A stretch of 64,000 nucleotides of DNA, from contig NZ_BOOF01000033.1 of assembly GCF_016863095.1 (NCBI RefSeq), positions 62,001 through 126,000 of the forward strand, in the 5' to 3' direction. The notes beneath the pieces are model-generated. The model was given only the letters and a program-made list of their open reading frames with translations, was not told the origin of the DNA and searched no databases. Shown piece by piece: positions 27,085 to 36,326 of the stretch. The position numbers and the translations under genes were made by a program. This stretch comes from Microbispora siamensis (GTDB lineage: Bacteria > Actinomycetota > Actinomycetes > Streptosporangiales > Streptosporangiaceae). Position 1 is the first letter of the stretch. Every line of letters begins with the position of its first letter.

Positions 27085-27537
27085 ATGGCGTTTTTCCGTC
27101 CGCGGGTGAGCCGGGAGGCGGAGGTCCGCTACCACGCGGATCTGGAGATCCGGAAGAACTTCGACCAGGTGCTGGAGAAGGTCCGGGTGGCGCAGCGGCG
27201 GTTCCAGGAGGCGAAGGCGGCGGGCGCGCCGCTCCCCGAGCTCCGTGAGGCGGCCCTGGGCCTCGACGCGGCCCTGACCGAGGCGCTGCGCGCCGCGGAG
27301 GCGGGCCAGCGCGCCACGTTCGGCGTGAAGTCCTACGACAGCAGGATCGCCCGGCGCAAGGCGAAGGCCACTCCCGATGGCGCGCTGTGGACCGACGAGG
27401 TGAACCGCCTGCGCACGCTGCGGGAGGCGCACCGCCTCAGCGGCATCCCCCGGGTGCCGCGCGCCTCCAAGACGGGCGACCCCGCCCGCCTGACCCCGCG
27501 CGACGTGCGCAAGGGCCTGGCCGCCGCGCACCACTAG
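27085..27537 (+). CDS. hypothetical basic helical protein
   Basis: A 150-residue protein with no family I can name. It starts MAFFRPRVSREAEVRYHADL, then helices EIRKNFDQVLEKVRVAQRRF and LREAALGLDAALTEALRAAE, and ends in an Arg/Lys-rich tail. It has coiled-coil-like helices and no membrane segment or signal. ATG 27085 follows GAAGGGG. Convergent with the sigma factor gene, the two share a strong terminator. Confidence 0.65.
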   Translation: MAFFRPRVSREAEVRYHADLEIRKNFDQVLEKVRVAQRRFQEAKAAGAPLPELREAALGLDAALTEALRAAEAGQRATFGVKSYDSRIARRKAKATPDGALWTDEVNRLRTLREAHRLSGIPRVPRASKTGDPARLTPRDVRKGLAAAHH

Positions 27538-27636
27538 GCAGGAGCAGGCCACGCAGGCCCGCCCGCTCCGCGCTGTGGGCGTTCCTGCACCGCCTCCGCG
27601 GCGGAAGAAGGGACGACCACCAGGCCGGCTGAAAAG

Positions 27637-27675
27637 CCGTACGGCCCGCACCCCCTGAGGGTGCGGGCCGTACGG
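27637..27675. terminator. bidirectional terminator hairpin
   Basis: A perfect 17-bp stem (left arm CCGTACGGCCCGCACCC, loop CCTGA) between the convergent hypothetical gene and the sigma factor gene. Symmetric placement suits transcription arriving from either side. Confidence 0.85.
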
Positions 27676-27700
27676 ATATGTGAATCAGCTGGCCCAGTTC

Positions 27701-29080
27701 TCAGCTGGCCCAGTCGAGCAGCGGGCGGGTGTTGCTCGGGTGGCGCAGCTTGGACAGCGACTCCTTCTCCAGCTGGCGGATCCGCTCCCGGGTCAGGCCC
27801 AGGTGCTTGCCGATCTCGTCCAGGGTGTGGGGCTTGCCGTCGGCCAGGCCGAAGCGCAGGCTCATGATCTTGGCCTCGCGCGGGGACAGGTTGCTCAGCA
27901 CGCCCTTGAGCTGCTCGGCCAGCAGCTGCCGGTCGACGACCTCGGACGCCTCGGGGGAGTCGACGTCCTCGATGAGGTCGCCGATGCGGGTCTCGCCGTC
28001 CTCACCGATGGTCGAGTCGAGACTGATCGGCTGCCGGCTGGTGCGCAGCAGCTCCTCGATCTGGTCCGGGGTCTTGTCCAGCTCGACGGCCAGCTCCTCC
28101 GGCGTGGGCTCCCGGCCGAGCCGCTGGTGCATGTCACGCTCGACGCGCGACAGCTTCGACAGCATCTCCAGCACGTGGACGGGCAGCCGGATCGTCCGGG
28201 CAGAGTCGGCGAAGCCGCGCTGGATGGCCTGCCGGATCCACCACATGGCGTACGTCGAGAACTTGTAGCCCTTGGTGTAGTCGAACTTCTCGACGGCGCG
28301 GATCAGGCCGAGGTTGCCCTCCTGCACGACGTCGAGCAGGGCCATGCCGCGGTCGGTGTACTTCTTGGCCACCGAGACGACCAGGCGGAGGTTGGCCTCC
28401 AGCATGTGGTCCTTGGCCCGCCTGCCGTCCTCGATGACCCACTCCAGGTCCTCGCGTACGTGCGGGGGCAGGTGCTCGCCGTTCTCGAGCGCGGTCTCCA
28501 GCTTGTACTCGGCGTACAGACCGGCCTCGATGCGCTTGGCCAGCTCCACCTCCTGGGCGGCGGTGAGCAGGGTGCGGCGGCCGATGGACTTCAGGTAGGT
28601 GTGCACCGAGTCGCCCATGACCGAGGAGGTGTCGTCGAGGTCGAGCGTCTCGCCGTCCTCCGCCTCGGCCTCGTCGGCCTGCAGCTCCTCCTCGTACGGC
28701 TCCTCGTCGGCGGCCTTGGCCGTCTTCTTCGCGGCGCTCCTGGAGGCCGGCGCGCTCTTGGCGGCCTGCGCCGCGGCCTGGGCGGCCCGGCGGGACTTCC
28801 TGGCCGGCGCCTTGGCCGGGGTCCGCGCCCCCGTCTCGGCGGTCGTCTGCGCGCCCGGCTCGTTCTCCGTGCCGTTGTCAGCGGCCAGGTTCACGCCCGC
28901 CTCGGTGAGCTCGCGCAGGATCGAGCGGCCCTCGACGGGGCTGACGCCGGCCTTCGCGAAGGCCTCGCGCAGCTCCGACAGGGAAAGGCGACCCTGTGCA
29001 CGGCCTCGCTCCAGCAGCAGGTCGAGCGTCGTCGGGGTCGCCTCGCGCTCGGGCGAGTCCGCCACGGCGGTCCGGGGCAT
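27701..29080 (-). CDS. principal-type sigma-70 factor (HrdB/HrdA-D family)
   Basis: A 459-residue sigma factor. Residues ~18-65 resemble region 1.1 ([20 protein letters not shown]). An Ala/Lys-rich and acidic linker follows. Region 1.2 ([20 protein letters not shown]), 2.1-2.4 ([40 protein letters not shown]), 3 and 4.2 ([41 protein letters not shown]) are complete. Differences from the essential HrdB ([32 protein letters not shown]) suggest a group 2 paralogue, although the region 1.1-like N-terminus is more typical of group 1. It could be either. ATG 29080 follows AAGGAGGAGG. Confidence 0.88.
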   Translation of the reverse strand: MPRTAVADSPEREATPTTLDLLLERGRAQGRLSLSELREAFAKAGVSPVEGRSILRELTEAGVNLAADNGTENEPGAQTTAETGARTPAKAPARKSRRAAQAAAQAAKSAPASRSAAKKTAKAADEEPYEEELQADEAEAEDGETLDLDDTSSVMGDSVHTYLKSIGRRTLLTAAQEVELAKRIEAGLYAEYKLETALENGEHLPPHVREDLEWVIEDGRRAKDHMLEANLRLVVSVAKKYTDRGMALLDVVQEGNLGLIRAVEKFDYTKGYKFSTYAMWWIRQAIQRGFADSARTIRLPVHVLEMLSKLSRVERDMHQRLGREPTPEELAVELDKTPDQIEELLRTSRQPISLDSTIGEDGETRIGDLIEDVDSPEASEVVDRQLLAEQLKGVLSNLSPREAKIMSLRFGLADGKPHTLDEIGKHLGLTRERIRQLEKESLSKLRHPSNTRPLLDWAS

Positions 29081-29175
29081 GAGGACACCTCCTCCTTGCG
29101 GAGTTCATGGTTGGTTCGAGGTTTGTGATGCTTGCGATCGGGGCGCGGCGTCCGGCGGCTCAGCGCACCAGTATC

Positions 29176-29204
29176 AATAACGCTCTCGCGCCTGGTTTGT
29201 TCCC
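29176..29204 (-). promoter_or_regulatory. SigR/SigH-like promoter of the sigma factor gene
   Basis: On the minus strand, GGGAAC and GTTATT are separated by 17 nt, close to the oxidative-stress ECF consensus (GGAAY, N17-19, GTT). Transcription would start about 90 nt before ATG 29080. hrdB and hrdD of Streptomyces also have SigR-type promoters, so the match is functionally sensible. Confidence 0.5.
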
Positions 29205-29248
29205 TCACCCCGCGGGGGAGGTCTGCCGGATTCGGCGGAGCGGCCCGG

Positions 29249-29629
29249 TCATTCGGGGATGATGACGCTGACCTCGGGCACCGGCATGGGGTCCGCGCCC
29301 TCGGTGCGCTCGCGCGTCCAGTATTCGGCGACCCCGTCCGGGTCGTCCGTGAGGACCTTGGACGTCACGCCGGAGTCGTCGGCCTCGGGAGTGGACCGCG
29401 CCCCGGTGAGGTCGCGGCCGGAAGCGTCGGGGGAGACCTCGACCGATTGCCCGTGGCCGCCCGTCGCGGGGCCGAGCTTGGCGGCGGGGGCGTCGCCCAC
29501 CTTCGCGACGTCGTCCAGGCGGCCGGCGAAGGCGGCGGCCGTGATCGACGCTCCACCCACGATGACGACGCCGACGAGCACGGCGGAGGCCATCGTCTTC
29601 TGGGCCGGCGTGAGGCGGATCGGTTGCAT
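29249..29629 (-). CDS. small membrane-anchored hypothetical protein
   Basis: A 126-residue protein with an N-terminal hydrophobic helix (KTMASAVLVGVVIVGGASIT) after a short basic start. A polar extracytoplasmic tail follows, rich in Asp, Gly and Pro (VSPDASGRDLTGARSTPEAD, AEYWTRERTEGADPMPVPEV). Likely a type II membrane or signal-anchored protein. No family recognised. It lies downstream of menE on the same strand. Confidence 0.65.
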   Translation of the reverse strand: MQPIRLTPAQKTMASAVLVGVVIVGGASITAAAFAGRLDDVAKVGDAPAAKLGPATGGHGQSVEVSPDASGRDLTGARSTPEADDSGVTSKVLTDDPDGVAEYWTRERTEGADPMPVPEVSVIIPE

Positions 29630-29668
29630 GCGGCGTCCCCTTCCCCTGCTCTTACAGACGCACGAAGG

Positions 29669-30853
29669 TCATCCGCGGTTCCGGTTCTTGAGTTCGACCA
29701 TATCGGGTTTGCCGTTCGGCAGGAGCGGGATCTGGGACACCAGCTCGACGGCGCGCGGCGCGGCGTAGGCGGGCAGCCGCTCCTTGGCGAAGTCCCTGAG
29801 CTCGCCGAGCGTCACCTCGCCGCCGTCGCGGGGAACCACGACGGCGACCACGATCTCGCCCCACTCGGGGTCGGGCCTGCCCACCACCACGACGTCGCGT
29901 ACGGCCGGGTGCCCGGCCAGGACCTCGGCGACCGCGCCGGCCACGACCTTGCGGCCGCCGGTGTTGATCACGTCGTCGGCCCGGCCCAGCACGGTGAGCC
30001 GTCCGTCCTCGATCGAGCCCAGGTCGGAGGTGACGAACCAGCCGCCCTCGAAGGGCCGTTCCTCGCGCAGGCGGTAACCCGAGAACAGCACCGGGCCGGC
30101 GATCCGGACCCGTCCGTCGCCGCCGATCTTGACCTCGACTCCGTCGAGCGGCACGCCGTCGTACACGCACCCGCCGCTCGTCTCGCTCGACCCGTACGTG
30201 GTGACGATCCTGGCTCCCGCCGCGCGGGCCTCGGCCAGCAGGCCCGAGGGGGCGGCGGCCCCGCCGAGCAGGATCGTGCCGAAGGCCGCGACGCCGGCCC
30301 CCGCGTCCAGCATCCGCCGCAGCTGGGTGGGGACCAGCGAGACGTGGTCGGCCCCGCTCGCGGCGACGTCGGCGGGGGAGAAGCGCGCGTGGACGATCGG
30401 CTCGGTGCCGCACAGCAGCGACCTGATGAGAACCTGCGCGCCCGAGATGTGCGACGGCGGCAGGCAGCACAGCCAGCGGTCGCCCTCGCGGGCGCCGAGC
30501 CTGGCCAGCGAGGCGCGGGCCGAGGCGAGCAGCGCCTCGGCCGTCAGCTCCACCCCCTTCGGGGTGCCGGTGGAGCCGGAGGTCGCGATGATCAGCGCCG
30601 CGTCGGACGGCTCTCCGTCCGGCATGCGCCGGACGCCGTCGGCGGTGACGACGTGGGTGGGGCGCAGCGCGGCGAGCGTCGCCTCCAGCGCGGGCCGCGG
30701 CAGGTCGGGCGACAGCGGCAGCACGGTGGGCCCGTCGCCGGTCAGGGCCTGCCGTACGGCCTCGGACAGGGCGGGCCCCGGAGGCAGGACGAGGGCGTGC
30801 ACGGGTCGCTGTCCCGGGCGGCGTCCCGGGTGGTGTCCTGGACTGCTGAGCAC
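29669..30853 (-). CDS. menE: o-succinylbenzoate-CoA ligase
   Basis: A 394-residue acyl-adenylate ligase, short as is usual for actinobacterial MenE. Motifs: P-loop IATSGSTGTPKGVELT, TYGSSETSGG (A5-like), GWFVTSDLG (A7-like), VLGRADDVINTGGRKV (A8) and the lysine-bearing LPNGKPDM (A10). It activates o-succinylbenzoate with ATP and CoA for menaquinone synthesis. GTG 30853 is preceded by TAACCT ending 10 nt upstream, consistent with a leaderless start; GTG 30802 is an alternative. Divergent from menB. Confidence 0.88.
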   Translation of the reverse strand: MLSSPGHHPGRRPGQRPVHALVLPPGPALSEAVRQALTGDGPTVLPLSPDLPRPALEATLAALRPTHVVTADGVRRMPDGEPSDAALIIATSGSTGTPKGVELTAEALLASARASLARLGAREGDRWLCCLPPSHISGAQVLIRSLLCGTEPIVHARFSPADVAASGADHVSLVPTQLRRMLDAGAGVAAFGTILLGGAAAPSGLLAEARAAGARIVTTYGSSETSGGCVYDGVPLDGVEVKIGGDGRVRIAGPVLFSGYRLREERPFEGGWFVTSDLGSIEDGRLTVLGRADDVINTGGRKVVAGAVAEVLAGHPAVRDVVVVGRPDPEWGEIVVAVVVPRDGGEVTLGELRDFAKERLPAYAAPRAVELVSQIPLLPNGKPDMVELKNRNRG

Positions 30854-30903
30854 GGTCGTAAGGTTAGTCCCGGCGCGGTGGCCGGAGGCGACCGCCTGGT
30901 CTG

Positions 30904-30942
30904 TGACGGCGCCTGGTTGCTGACGGCGCCTGGTTGGTGACG
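30904..30942. repeat. 17-bp tandem repeat in the menE-menB gap
   Basis: Two units of TGACGGCGCCTGGTTGN followed by TGACG, in the 103-nt divergent region between menE and menB. It sits just upstream of the menB ribosome site (GAAGGAG). A recent local duplication or a regulator site; nothing more can be said. Confidence 0.7.
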
Positions 30943-30956
30943 ACGAAGGAGCGGGT

Positions 30957-31787
30957 GTGACGAGCGGGGTCGACTGGAAGCGGTCGGGCGAGTACGAGGA
31001 CATCATCTACGAGACCGCGGAGGGGATGGCGAAGATCACGATCAACCGCCCCGAGCGGCACAACGCCTTCCGGCCCACGACCTTGTTCGAGCTCCGCGAG
31101 GCATTCAACCGCGCCCAGGAGGACACCGAGGTCGGTGTGATCATCTTCACCGGTGCCGGGGACAAGGCGTTCTGCTCGGGCGGCGACCAGAAGATCCGCG
31201 GCGACGACGGCTACGTGGACGACAAGACCCACGGCATCGGCCGGCTCAACGTCCTGGACCTGCAGGTGCAGATCCGCCGCTGCCCCAAGCCGGTCATCGC
31301 CATGGTGGCGGGCTACGCCATCGGCGGCGGCCACGTGCTGCACGTCTGCTGCGACCTGACGATCGCCGCCGACAACGCGAGGTTCGGCCAGACCGGTCCG
31401 AAGGTGGGCTCGTTCGACGGCGGGTACGGCTCCTGGCTGCTCGCCGAGACGGTGGGCCTCAAGCGGGCCCGCGAGATCTGGTACATGTGCCGCCAGTACG
31501 ACGCCCAGACCGCGCTCCAGTGGGGCCTGGTCAACGCGGTGGTGCCGCTGGAGCGCCTGGAGGAGGAGACCGTCCAGTGGGCCCGCGAGCTGCTGGAGAA
31601 GTCGCCCCTCGCGCTGCGCATGCTGAAGGGCGCGCTCAACGCGGTGACCGACGGCGCGGCCGGCATGCAGCAGTTCGCCGGCGACGCGACGCTGATCTAC
31701 TACATGAGCGAGGAGGCCCAGGAGGGCCGCGACGCGTTCAAGGAGAAGCGCAAGCCGGACTTCTCGAAGTTCCCCCGCCGCCCGTAG
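30957..31787 (+). CDS. menB: 1,4-dihydroxy-2-naphthoyl-CoA synthase
   Basis: A 276-residue crotonase. Family-specific motifs are [56 protein letters not shown] and [20 protein letters not shown], with the C-terminal [20 protein letters not shown]. It cyclises o-succinylbenzoyl-CoA in menaquinone synthesis. GTG 30957 follows GAAGGAG. menE is divergent and menD follows 133 nt downstream, so this is a men locus. Confidence 0.96.
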   Translation: MTSGVDWKRSGEYEDIIYETAEGMAKITINRPERHNAFRPTTLFELREAFNRAQEDTEVGVIIFTGAGDKAFCSGGDQKIRGDDGYVDDKTHGIGRLNVLDLQVQIRRCPKPVIAMVAGYAIGGGHVLHVCCDLTIAADNARFGQTGPKVGSFDGGYGSWLLAETVGLKRAREIWYMCRQYDAQTALQWGLVNAVVPLERLEEETVQWARELLEKSPLALRMLKGALNAVTDGAAGMQQFAGDATLIYYMSEEAQEGRDAFKEKRKPDFSKFPRRP

Positions 31788-31920
31788 AAGGGCGAGCGAT
31801 GACGGCGGCCTCTCCGTTTTGCCGTACGCTTGCGGCTGCGGGAACGGGAGGAGACGGGCGGGTGGACAGGAACCGGGCCGGTCTGGGCGTTCTGAATCTG
31901 GGCGTTCTGGAGGCGCGGCG

Positions 31921-33570
31921 GTGAACCCGGCGACCGCCCTCTCGACCGTCCTGATCGACGAACTGGTGCGTTGCGGGGTCACCGACGTGGTGCTCGCCCC
32001 GGGCTCCCGGTCGGCGCCGCTGGCGCTCGCCGCGCACGCCGACTCGCGGGTGCGGCTGCACGTGCGCGTCGACGAGCGGTCGGCCTCGTACGTCGCGCTC
32101 GGCCTGGCCAAGCGGTCCGAGCGCCCGGTGGCCCTGATCTGCACGTCGGGCACGGCGGCGGCCAACTTCCACCCCGCCGTGATCGAGGCGTCCGAGTCGG
32201 GCGTGCCGCTGCTCGTGCTGACCGCCGACCGGCCGCCCGAGCTGCGCGGCACCGGCGCCAACCAGACGATCGACCAGATCAAGCTGTACGGCTCGGCCGT
32301 GCGCTGGTTCGCCGAGGTCGGCGTGCCGGAGGAGCGGCCGGGCCAGGTGGCCTACTGGCGGTCGCTGGTGTGCCGGGCCTGCCAGCGCGCCGCCGGGCCG
32401 CCGGATCCCGGGCCCGTCCACCTCAACGTGGCCTTCCGCGAGCCGCTGATCCCCGACGGCGACGCGAGCTGGTGCGAGCCGCTGGACGGCGACGCCTCCG
32501 GCGCGTGGTTCCGGGCGCGGGTCGCGCCGCCCTCCGCCGCCCTGCACATCCCGCCGACCCGGCGCGGGGTGCTGATCGTCGGCGACGGCGCCGCCAACGT
32601 GCGGCGATACGTCGCCGCGGCGGGCATGGCGGGCTGGCCCGTGCTGTCGGAGCCCAACGGCGGCGGCCGGTACGGCGACCACGCCATCTCGACCTACCAC
32701 TTCCTGCTGGGCGACCAGGAGTGGGCCGACGCCCACCGGCCCGACGTCGTGGTCACCCTCGGCCGCCCCGGCCTGTCGCGCCCGCTGCTGTCGTGGCTGC
32801 GCCGGGCCGAGGAGCACATCGTGGTGGCCCCCGACCTGACCCGGTGGCCCGACCCGACCCGCTCGGCGACCCAGGTGGCCCAGGCCGTGGAGATCCCCAT
32901 CGCGGCCGGTGGGGACGCCTGGCTGCGTGCCTGGCGGCACGCCGACCACGTGGCCCGCGAGGCGATCGACGCCGTGCTCGACTCCTCCGGGCTGACCGAG
33001 CCGCGGCTGGCCAGGGACCTCGCCGAGGTGCTGCCCAACGGCTCGCTGCTGTTCTGCGGGTCCTCCATGCCGATCCGCGACCTCGACCAGGCCATGCGCC
33101 CCCGGCGGGGGCTGCGGCTGATGGCCAACCGGGGCGCGTCGGGCATCGACGGCCTGGTCTCCACCGCCGTCGGGGCCGCGCTCGCCCACAACGGCCCGGC
33201 GTACGCGCTGATCGGCGACCTCACGCTGCTGCACGACCAGAACGGCCTGATCCTCGGCCCGCGCGAGCCCCGGCCCGACCTGTGCCTGGTGGTGGTGAAC
33301 AACGACGGCGGCGGGATCTTCTCGCTGCTGCCGCAGGCCGCGCTCGAGGACCCGTTCGAGCGGGTCTTCGGCACCCCCCACGGGGTGGATCTCGGCTACC
33401 TGGCCGCCGCGAGCGGCCTGCCGTACGCGCTGGTCGAGGACCCGGAGGAGCTGTCCAGGGCGATCAAGGGGGACGGCCTGCGAATCGTGGAGGCACGCAC
33501 CGACCGGGTGGGCAACGCGGCCGTCCACGTCGCGATGCGCGACGCCGTACGCGCGGCGATGCGCGACTGA
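31921..33570 (+). CDS. menD: 2-succinyl-5-enolpyruvyl-6-hydroxy-3-cyclohexene-1-carboxylate synthase
   Basis: A 549-residue ThDP enzyme. The N-terminal PYR domain has VLAPGSRSAPLALAAHADSR and ERSASYVALGLAKRS (catalytic Glu region). The C-terminal PP domain has RGASGIDGLVSTAVGAALAH and the ThDP/Mg motif ALIGDLTLLHDQNGL to NNDGGGIFSLLPQ. It condenses isochorismate with 2-oxoglutarate. GTG 31921 gives the VNPATALSTVLIDEL opening found in orthologues. Confidence 0.95.
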   Translation: MNPATALSTVLIDELVRCGVTDVVLAPGSRSAPLALAAHADSRVRLHVRVDERSASYVALGLAKRSERPVALICTSGTAAANFHPAVIEASESGVPLLVLTADRPPELRGTGANQTIDQIKLYGSAVRWFAEVGVPEERPGQVAYWRSLVCRACQRAAGPPDPGPVHLNVAFREPLIPDGDASWCEPLDGDASGAWFRARVAPPSAALHIPPTRRGVLIVGDGAANVRRYVAAAGMAGWPVLSEPNGGGRYGDHAISTYHFLLGDQEWADAHRPDVVVTLGRPGLSRPLLSWLRRAEEHIVVAPDLTRWPDPTRSATQVAQAVEIPIAAGGDAWLRAWRHADHVAREAIDAVLDSSGLTEPRLARDLAEVLPNGSLLFCGSSMPIRDLDQAMRPRRGLRLMANRGASGIDGLVSTAVGAALAHNGPAYALIGDLTLLHDQNGLILGPREPRPDLCLVVVNNDGGGIFSLLPQAALEDPFERVFGTPHGVDLGYLAAASGLPYALVEDPEELSRAIKGDGLRIVEARTDRVGNAAVHVAMRDAVRAAMRD

Positions 33571-33697
33571 TCGTCTTCCGGTCGGAGGCGGGGCGGGCCC
33601 GTCCTCCTAACGGGTTACCGGCCTTGGTCCTTTCGGCGGATGCCGCACCCCCGGGGCGACGGCAGAATGGGTGCTGTTACCGCGTTGAGGGAGTGAG

Positions 33698-34339
33698 ATG
33701 CACGTCGACGAGTGGCTGCAGACCATCCCGTCCGTATGGGTCTACGTGCTCGTGGGCGCCGTCATCGGGCTGGAGAGCCTGGGCATCCCGCTCCCGGGTG
33801 AGATCGTGCTGGTGAGCGCCGCGCTGCTGTCGTCCAGAGGGGTCGTGGACCCCGTGGTCCTCGGGCTCTGCGCGAGCGGCGGCGCGATCGTGGGGGACTC
33901 CATCGGCTACCTGATCGGCCGCAAGGGCGGACGGGCGCTGTTCGACCGGCTGGGACGGCGCTTCCCCAAGCACTTCGGCCCCGCGCACATCGCCAAGGCG
34001 GAGCACATGTTCAACCGCCACGGGATGTGGGCGGTGTTCTTCGGCCGCTTCATCGCCCTGCTGCGGATCCTCGCGGGGCCGCTGGCCGGGGCCCTGCACA
34101 TGCCCTACTGGCGCTTCCTCGTCGCCAACGTCCTCGGCGGCGTCGCCTGGGCCGGCGGGACCACGGCCGCGATCTACTACCTGGGCATGGTGGCCGACAA
34201 GTGGCTCAAGGGCTTCTCGTGGGTGGGGCTGGTGATCGCCGTCCTGGTCGGCCTGGGCACCACGGTGTGGCTCAAGCGCAAGGCCGCCAAGGCGGTGGGC
34301 GAGGAGGAGAGCGTGCCGGAGACCGTCAGCGCCTCGTAA
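33698..34339 (+). CDS. DedA family membrane protein
   Basis: A 213-residue integral membrane protein. The DedA/VTT fold signature is visible: LESLGIPLPGEIVLVSAALL, GGAIVGDSIGYLIGRKGG, FFGRFIALLRILAGPLAGAL and FLVANVLGGVAWAGGTTAAI. DedA proteins are linked to lipid-carrier recycling and membrane homeostasis; some move undecaprenyl phosphate or phosphatidylethanolamine across the membrane. The substrate of this one is unknown. Confidence 0.92.
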   Translation: MHVDEWLQTIPSVWVYVLVGAVIGLESLGIPLPGEIVLVSAALLSSRGVVDPVVLGLCASGGAIVGDSIGYLIGRKGGRALFDRLGRRFPKHFGPAHIAKAEHMFNRHGMWAVFFGRFIALLRILAGPLAGALHMPYWRFLVANVLGGVAWAGGTTAAIYYLGMVADKWLKGFSWVGLVIAVLVGLGTTVWLKRKAAKAVGEEESVPETVSAS

Positions 34340-34394
34340 CGCGCCGTCCGTTTTCCGCCAGCCTTCCGGACGGCCGGAAGGCCACGATGAGGGC

Positions 34395-34925
34395 ATGGCG
34401 TTCGAGATCAGGGCCATCGAGCCCGACGTGCTTGACCAGCTCAGGAAGACCGACGACGCCGGGCGCCGGCCGCGCCGGATCGTCGAGGAGGAGGGCGGCA
34501 ACCCGCTGCGCTGCTGCCTGCGCCGCTCCCGGCCCGGGGAGGCGGTCCTGCTCGCGGCCTACGCGCCGCTGCGCCGCTGGGCGCTGGAGACCGGCGCCGA
34601 CCCCGGGGCGTACGAGGAGGTCGGGCCGGTGTTCGTCCACGAGGAGCCGTGCGAGGGACCGGAGCCCGGCTATCCGGCGGCCATGGGCGGCCCGCGGCGG
34701 GTCTTCCGCACCTACCGCGCCGACGGCTCCATTCTGAACGGGCACCTCGTGGAGGCGCACCAGTCGGCCGACCCCGTCGCGGCGTCGATCCTGCTGGACA
34801 CCCTGCTGGAGGACCCGGAGACGGCGGTGGTCCACGTGCGGGCCGTGGAGTTCGGCTGTTTCCTGTTCGAGGTACGGCGCGGCGTGTTGGAGAATCCCAC
34901 TACGAGCGGCGCGCCGGTTCGTTGA
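34395..34925 (+). CDS. DUF1203 family protein
   Basis: A 176-residue protein with CCLRRSRPGEAVLLAAYAPL, EVGPVFVHEEPCEG and RVFRTYRADGSILNGHLVEA, which match DUF1203. The conserved Cys/His pattern (NPLRCCLR, FVHEEPC) might bind metal. Biological role unknown. ATG 34395 fits the family start. Confidence 0.8.
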   Translation: MAFEIRAIEPDVLDQLRKTDDAGRRPRRIVEEEGGNPLRCCLRRSRPGEAVLLAAYAPLRRWALETGADPGAYEEVGPVFVHEEPCEGPEPGYPAAMGGPRRVFRTYRADGSILNGHLVEAHQSADPVAASILLDTLLEDPETAVVHVRAVEFGCFLFEVRRGVLENPTTSGAPVR

Positions 34926-34997
34926 GGTGAACGAAGCAGCGGCGGGAAAGGACGCCTAGCGTTCGGGCAACGGCCCGGCGACGAAAGGACCCCTCCG

Positions 34998-36317
34998 ATG
35001 GCTGACGTGGCAGGACGATGGCAGACCCGGCTCGGTGAGCTGATCGCCGAGTACGAGGTCCCCGGAGCGACCCTGGCCTACCTGCACGAGGGAGAGGTCC
35101 ACGAGTTCGCCGCCGGGGTGCTCAACGTCGCCACCGGCGTCGAGGCGACCCCCGACTCGCTCTTCCAGATCGGCTCGATCACCAAGCTGTGGACCTCGAC
35201 GCAGATCATGCTGCTCGTCGAGCAGGGACGGGTCACCCTCGACACCCCGGTGCGGGAGATCCTGCCGGAGTTCAAGGTGGCCGACCCGGAGGTGACCAAG
35301 ACGGTCACCCTCCGGCACCTGCTGTCGCACACCTCGGGCATCGACGGCGACCTGTTCCTCGACACCGGCCGGGGCGACGACTGCCTGGAGAAGTACGTCG
35401 AGGCGTGCGCGGACCTCGCCCAGAACCACCCGCTCGGCGCCACCCAGTCGTACTGCAACTCCGGCTTCTCGGTGGCGGGGCGGGTGGTCGAGCGCCTGAC
35501 CGGTCAGGTGTGGGACGCCGCGCTGCGCGAGCAGGTCGTCGAGCCGCTGGGCCTGACCCACACCTGGACTCTGCCGGAGGACGTCCTGCGCTTCCGCGCG
35601 GCCATGGGCCACATGGGCGGCGCGCCCGCGCCGATGTGGGGCCTGATGCGCTCGGCCGGGCCCGCCGGGCTGATCTGCGCCCGCGCCGCCGACGTCGTGG
35701 CCTTCGCCCGCGCCCATCTCGAAGGCGGCCTGCTGGCCGACCCGCGGGCGATGTGGGAGCCGCAGGTGGACGTCCCCAACCCGCACACACTGGGCAGGCA
35801 GTGGGGGATCGGCTGGATTCTGGACGAGTGGGACGGCCACCGGGTGATCTCCCACGGCGGCAACACGATCGGCCAGGCGGCCATGCTCTGGGCGGTCCCC
35901 GACTCGGGCACGGCCGTGTGCGTGCTGGCCAACGGCGGCCATACCTCCGCCTTCCAGCACGCGGTGGCCACCGAGTTGTTCGCCGACCTGCTCGGCCTGG
36001 CCGTCCCGCCCGTGCTCGGCCCGCCGGCCGAGCCGTACGAGACCGACGTTGAGCGGTACGCCGGCGTCTACGAGCGGGCCGGCATGCGCATCACGATGAC
36101 CGTGCGCGACGGGGTGCTCGCGACGCACATGGAGGCCACCGGGGCCCTCGCCGGGGCGCAGCCGCCCATGGACGTCGACCTCGTTCCGGTGGACGACGTC
36201 ACCTTCGTCGGCCGCCCGCAGGGGCAGCCCGACTGGTGGTCGGCGGTGTTCTTCCGGCTCGCCGACGGCACGCCGTACGTCCACCTCGGCGCGCGGGCCA
36301 CGCCCAGGATCGGCTGA
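34998..36317 (+). CDS. serine hydrolase, class C beta-lactamase/DD-peptidase fold
   Basis: A 439-residue protein with the three active-site motifs: SxxK in QIGSITKLWTS, YxN in QSYCNSGFSV and HxG in VISHGGNTIG. There is no N-terminal signal peptide, so it is probably cytoplasmic and acts as an esterase or amidase rather than on cell wall. A C-terminal beta-rich domain of ~90 residues follows (YAGVYERAGMRITMTVRDGV). ATG 34998 follows GAAAGGA. It ends 9 nt before the PucR regulator. Confidence 0.88.
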   Translation: MADVAGRWQTRLGELIAEYEVPGATLAYLHEGEVHEFAAGVLNVATGVEATPDSLFQIGSITKLWTSTQIMLLVEQGRVTLDTPVREILPEFKVADPEVTKTVTLRHLLSHTSGIDGDLFLDTGRGDDCLEKYVEACADLAQNHPLGATQSYCNSGFSVAGRVVERLTGQVWDAALREQVVEPLGLTHTWTLPEDVLRFRAAMGHMGGAPAPMWGLMRSAGPAGLICARAADVVAFARAHLEGGLLADPRAMWEPQVDVPNPHTLGRQWGIGWILDEWDGHRVISHGGNTIGQAAMLWAVPDSGTAVCVLANGGHTSAFQHAVATELFADLLGLAVPPVLGPPAEPYETDVERYAGVYERAGMRITMTVRDGVLATHMEATGALAGAQPPMDVDLVPVDDVTFVGRPQGQPDWWSAVFFRLADGTPYVHLGARATPRIG

Positions 36318-36326
36318 GGCGGGGGG

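Noticed and set aside
34926-34997. Possible overlap or joint gene between DUF1203 and the serine hydrolase
   Set aside because: The gap holds only a promoter/ribosome-site stretch (GAAAGGA before ATG 34998).
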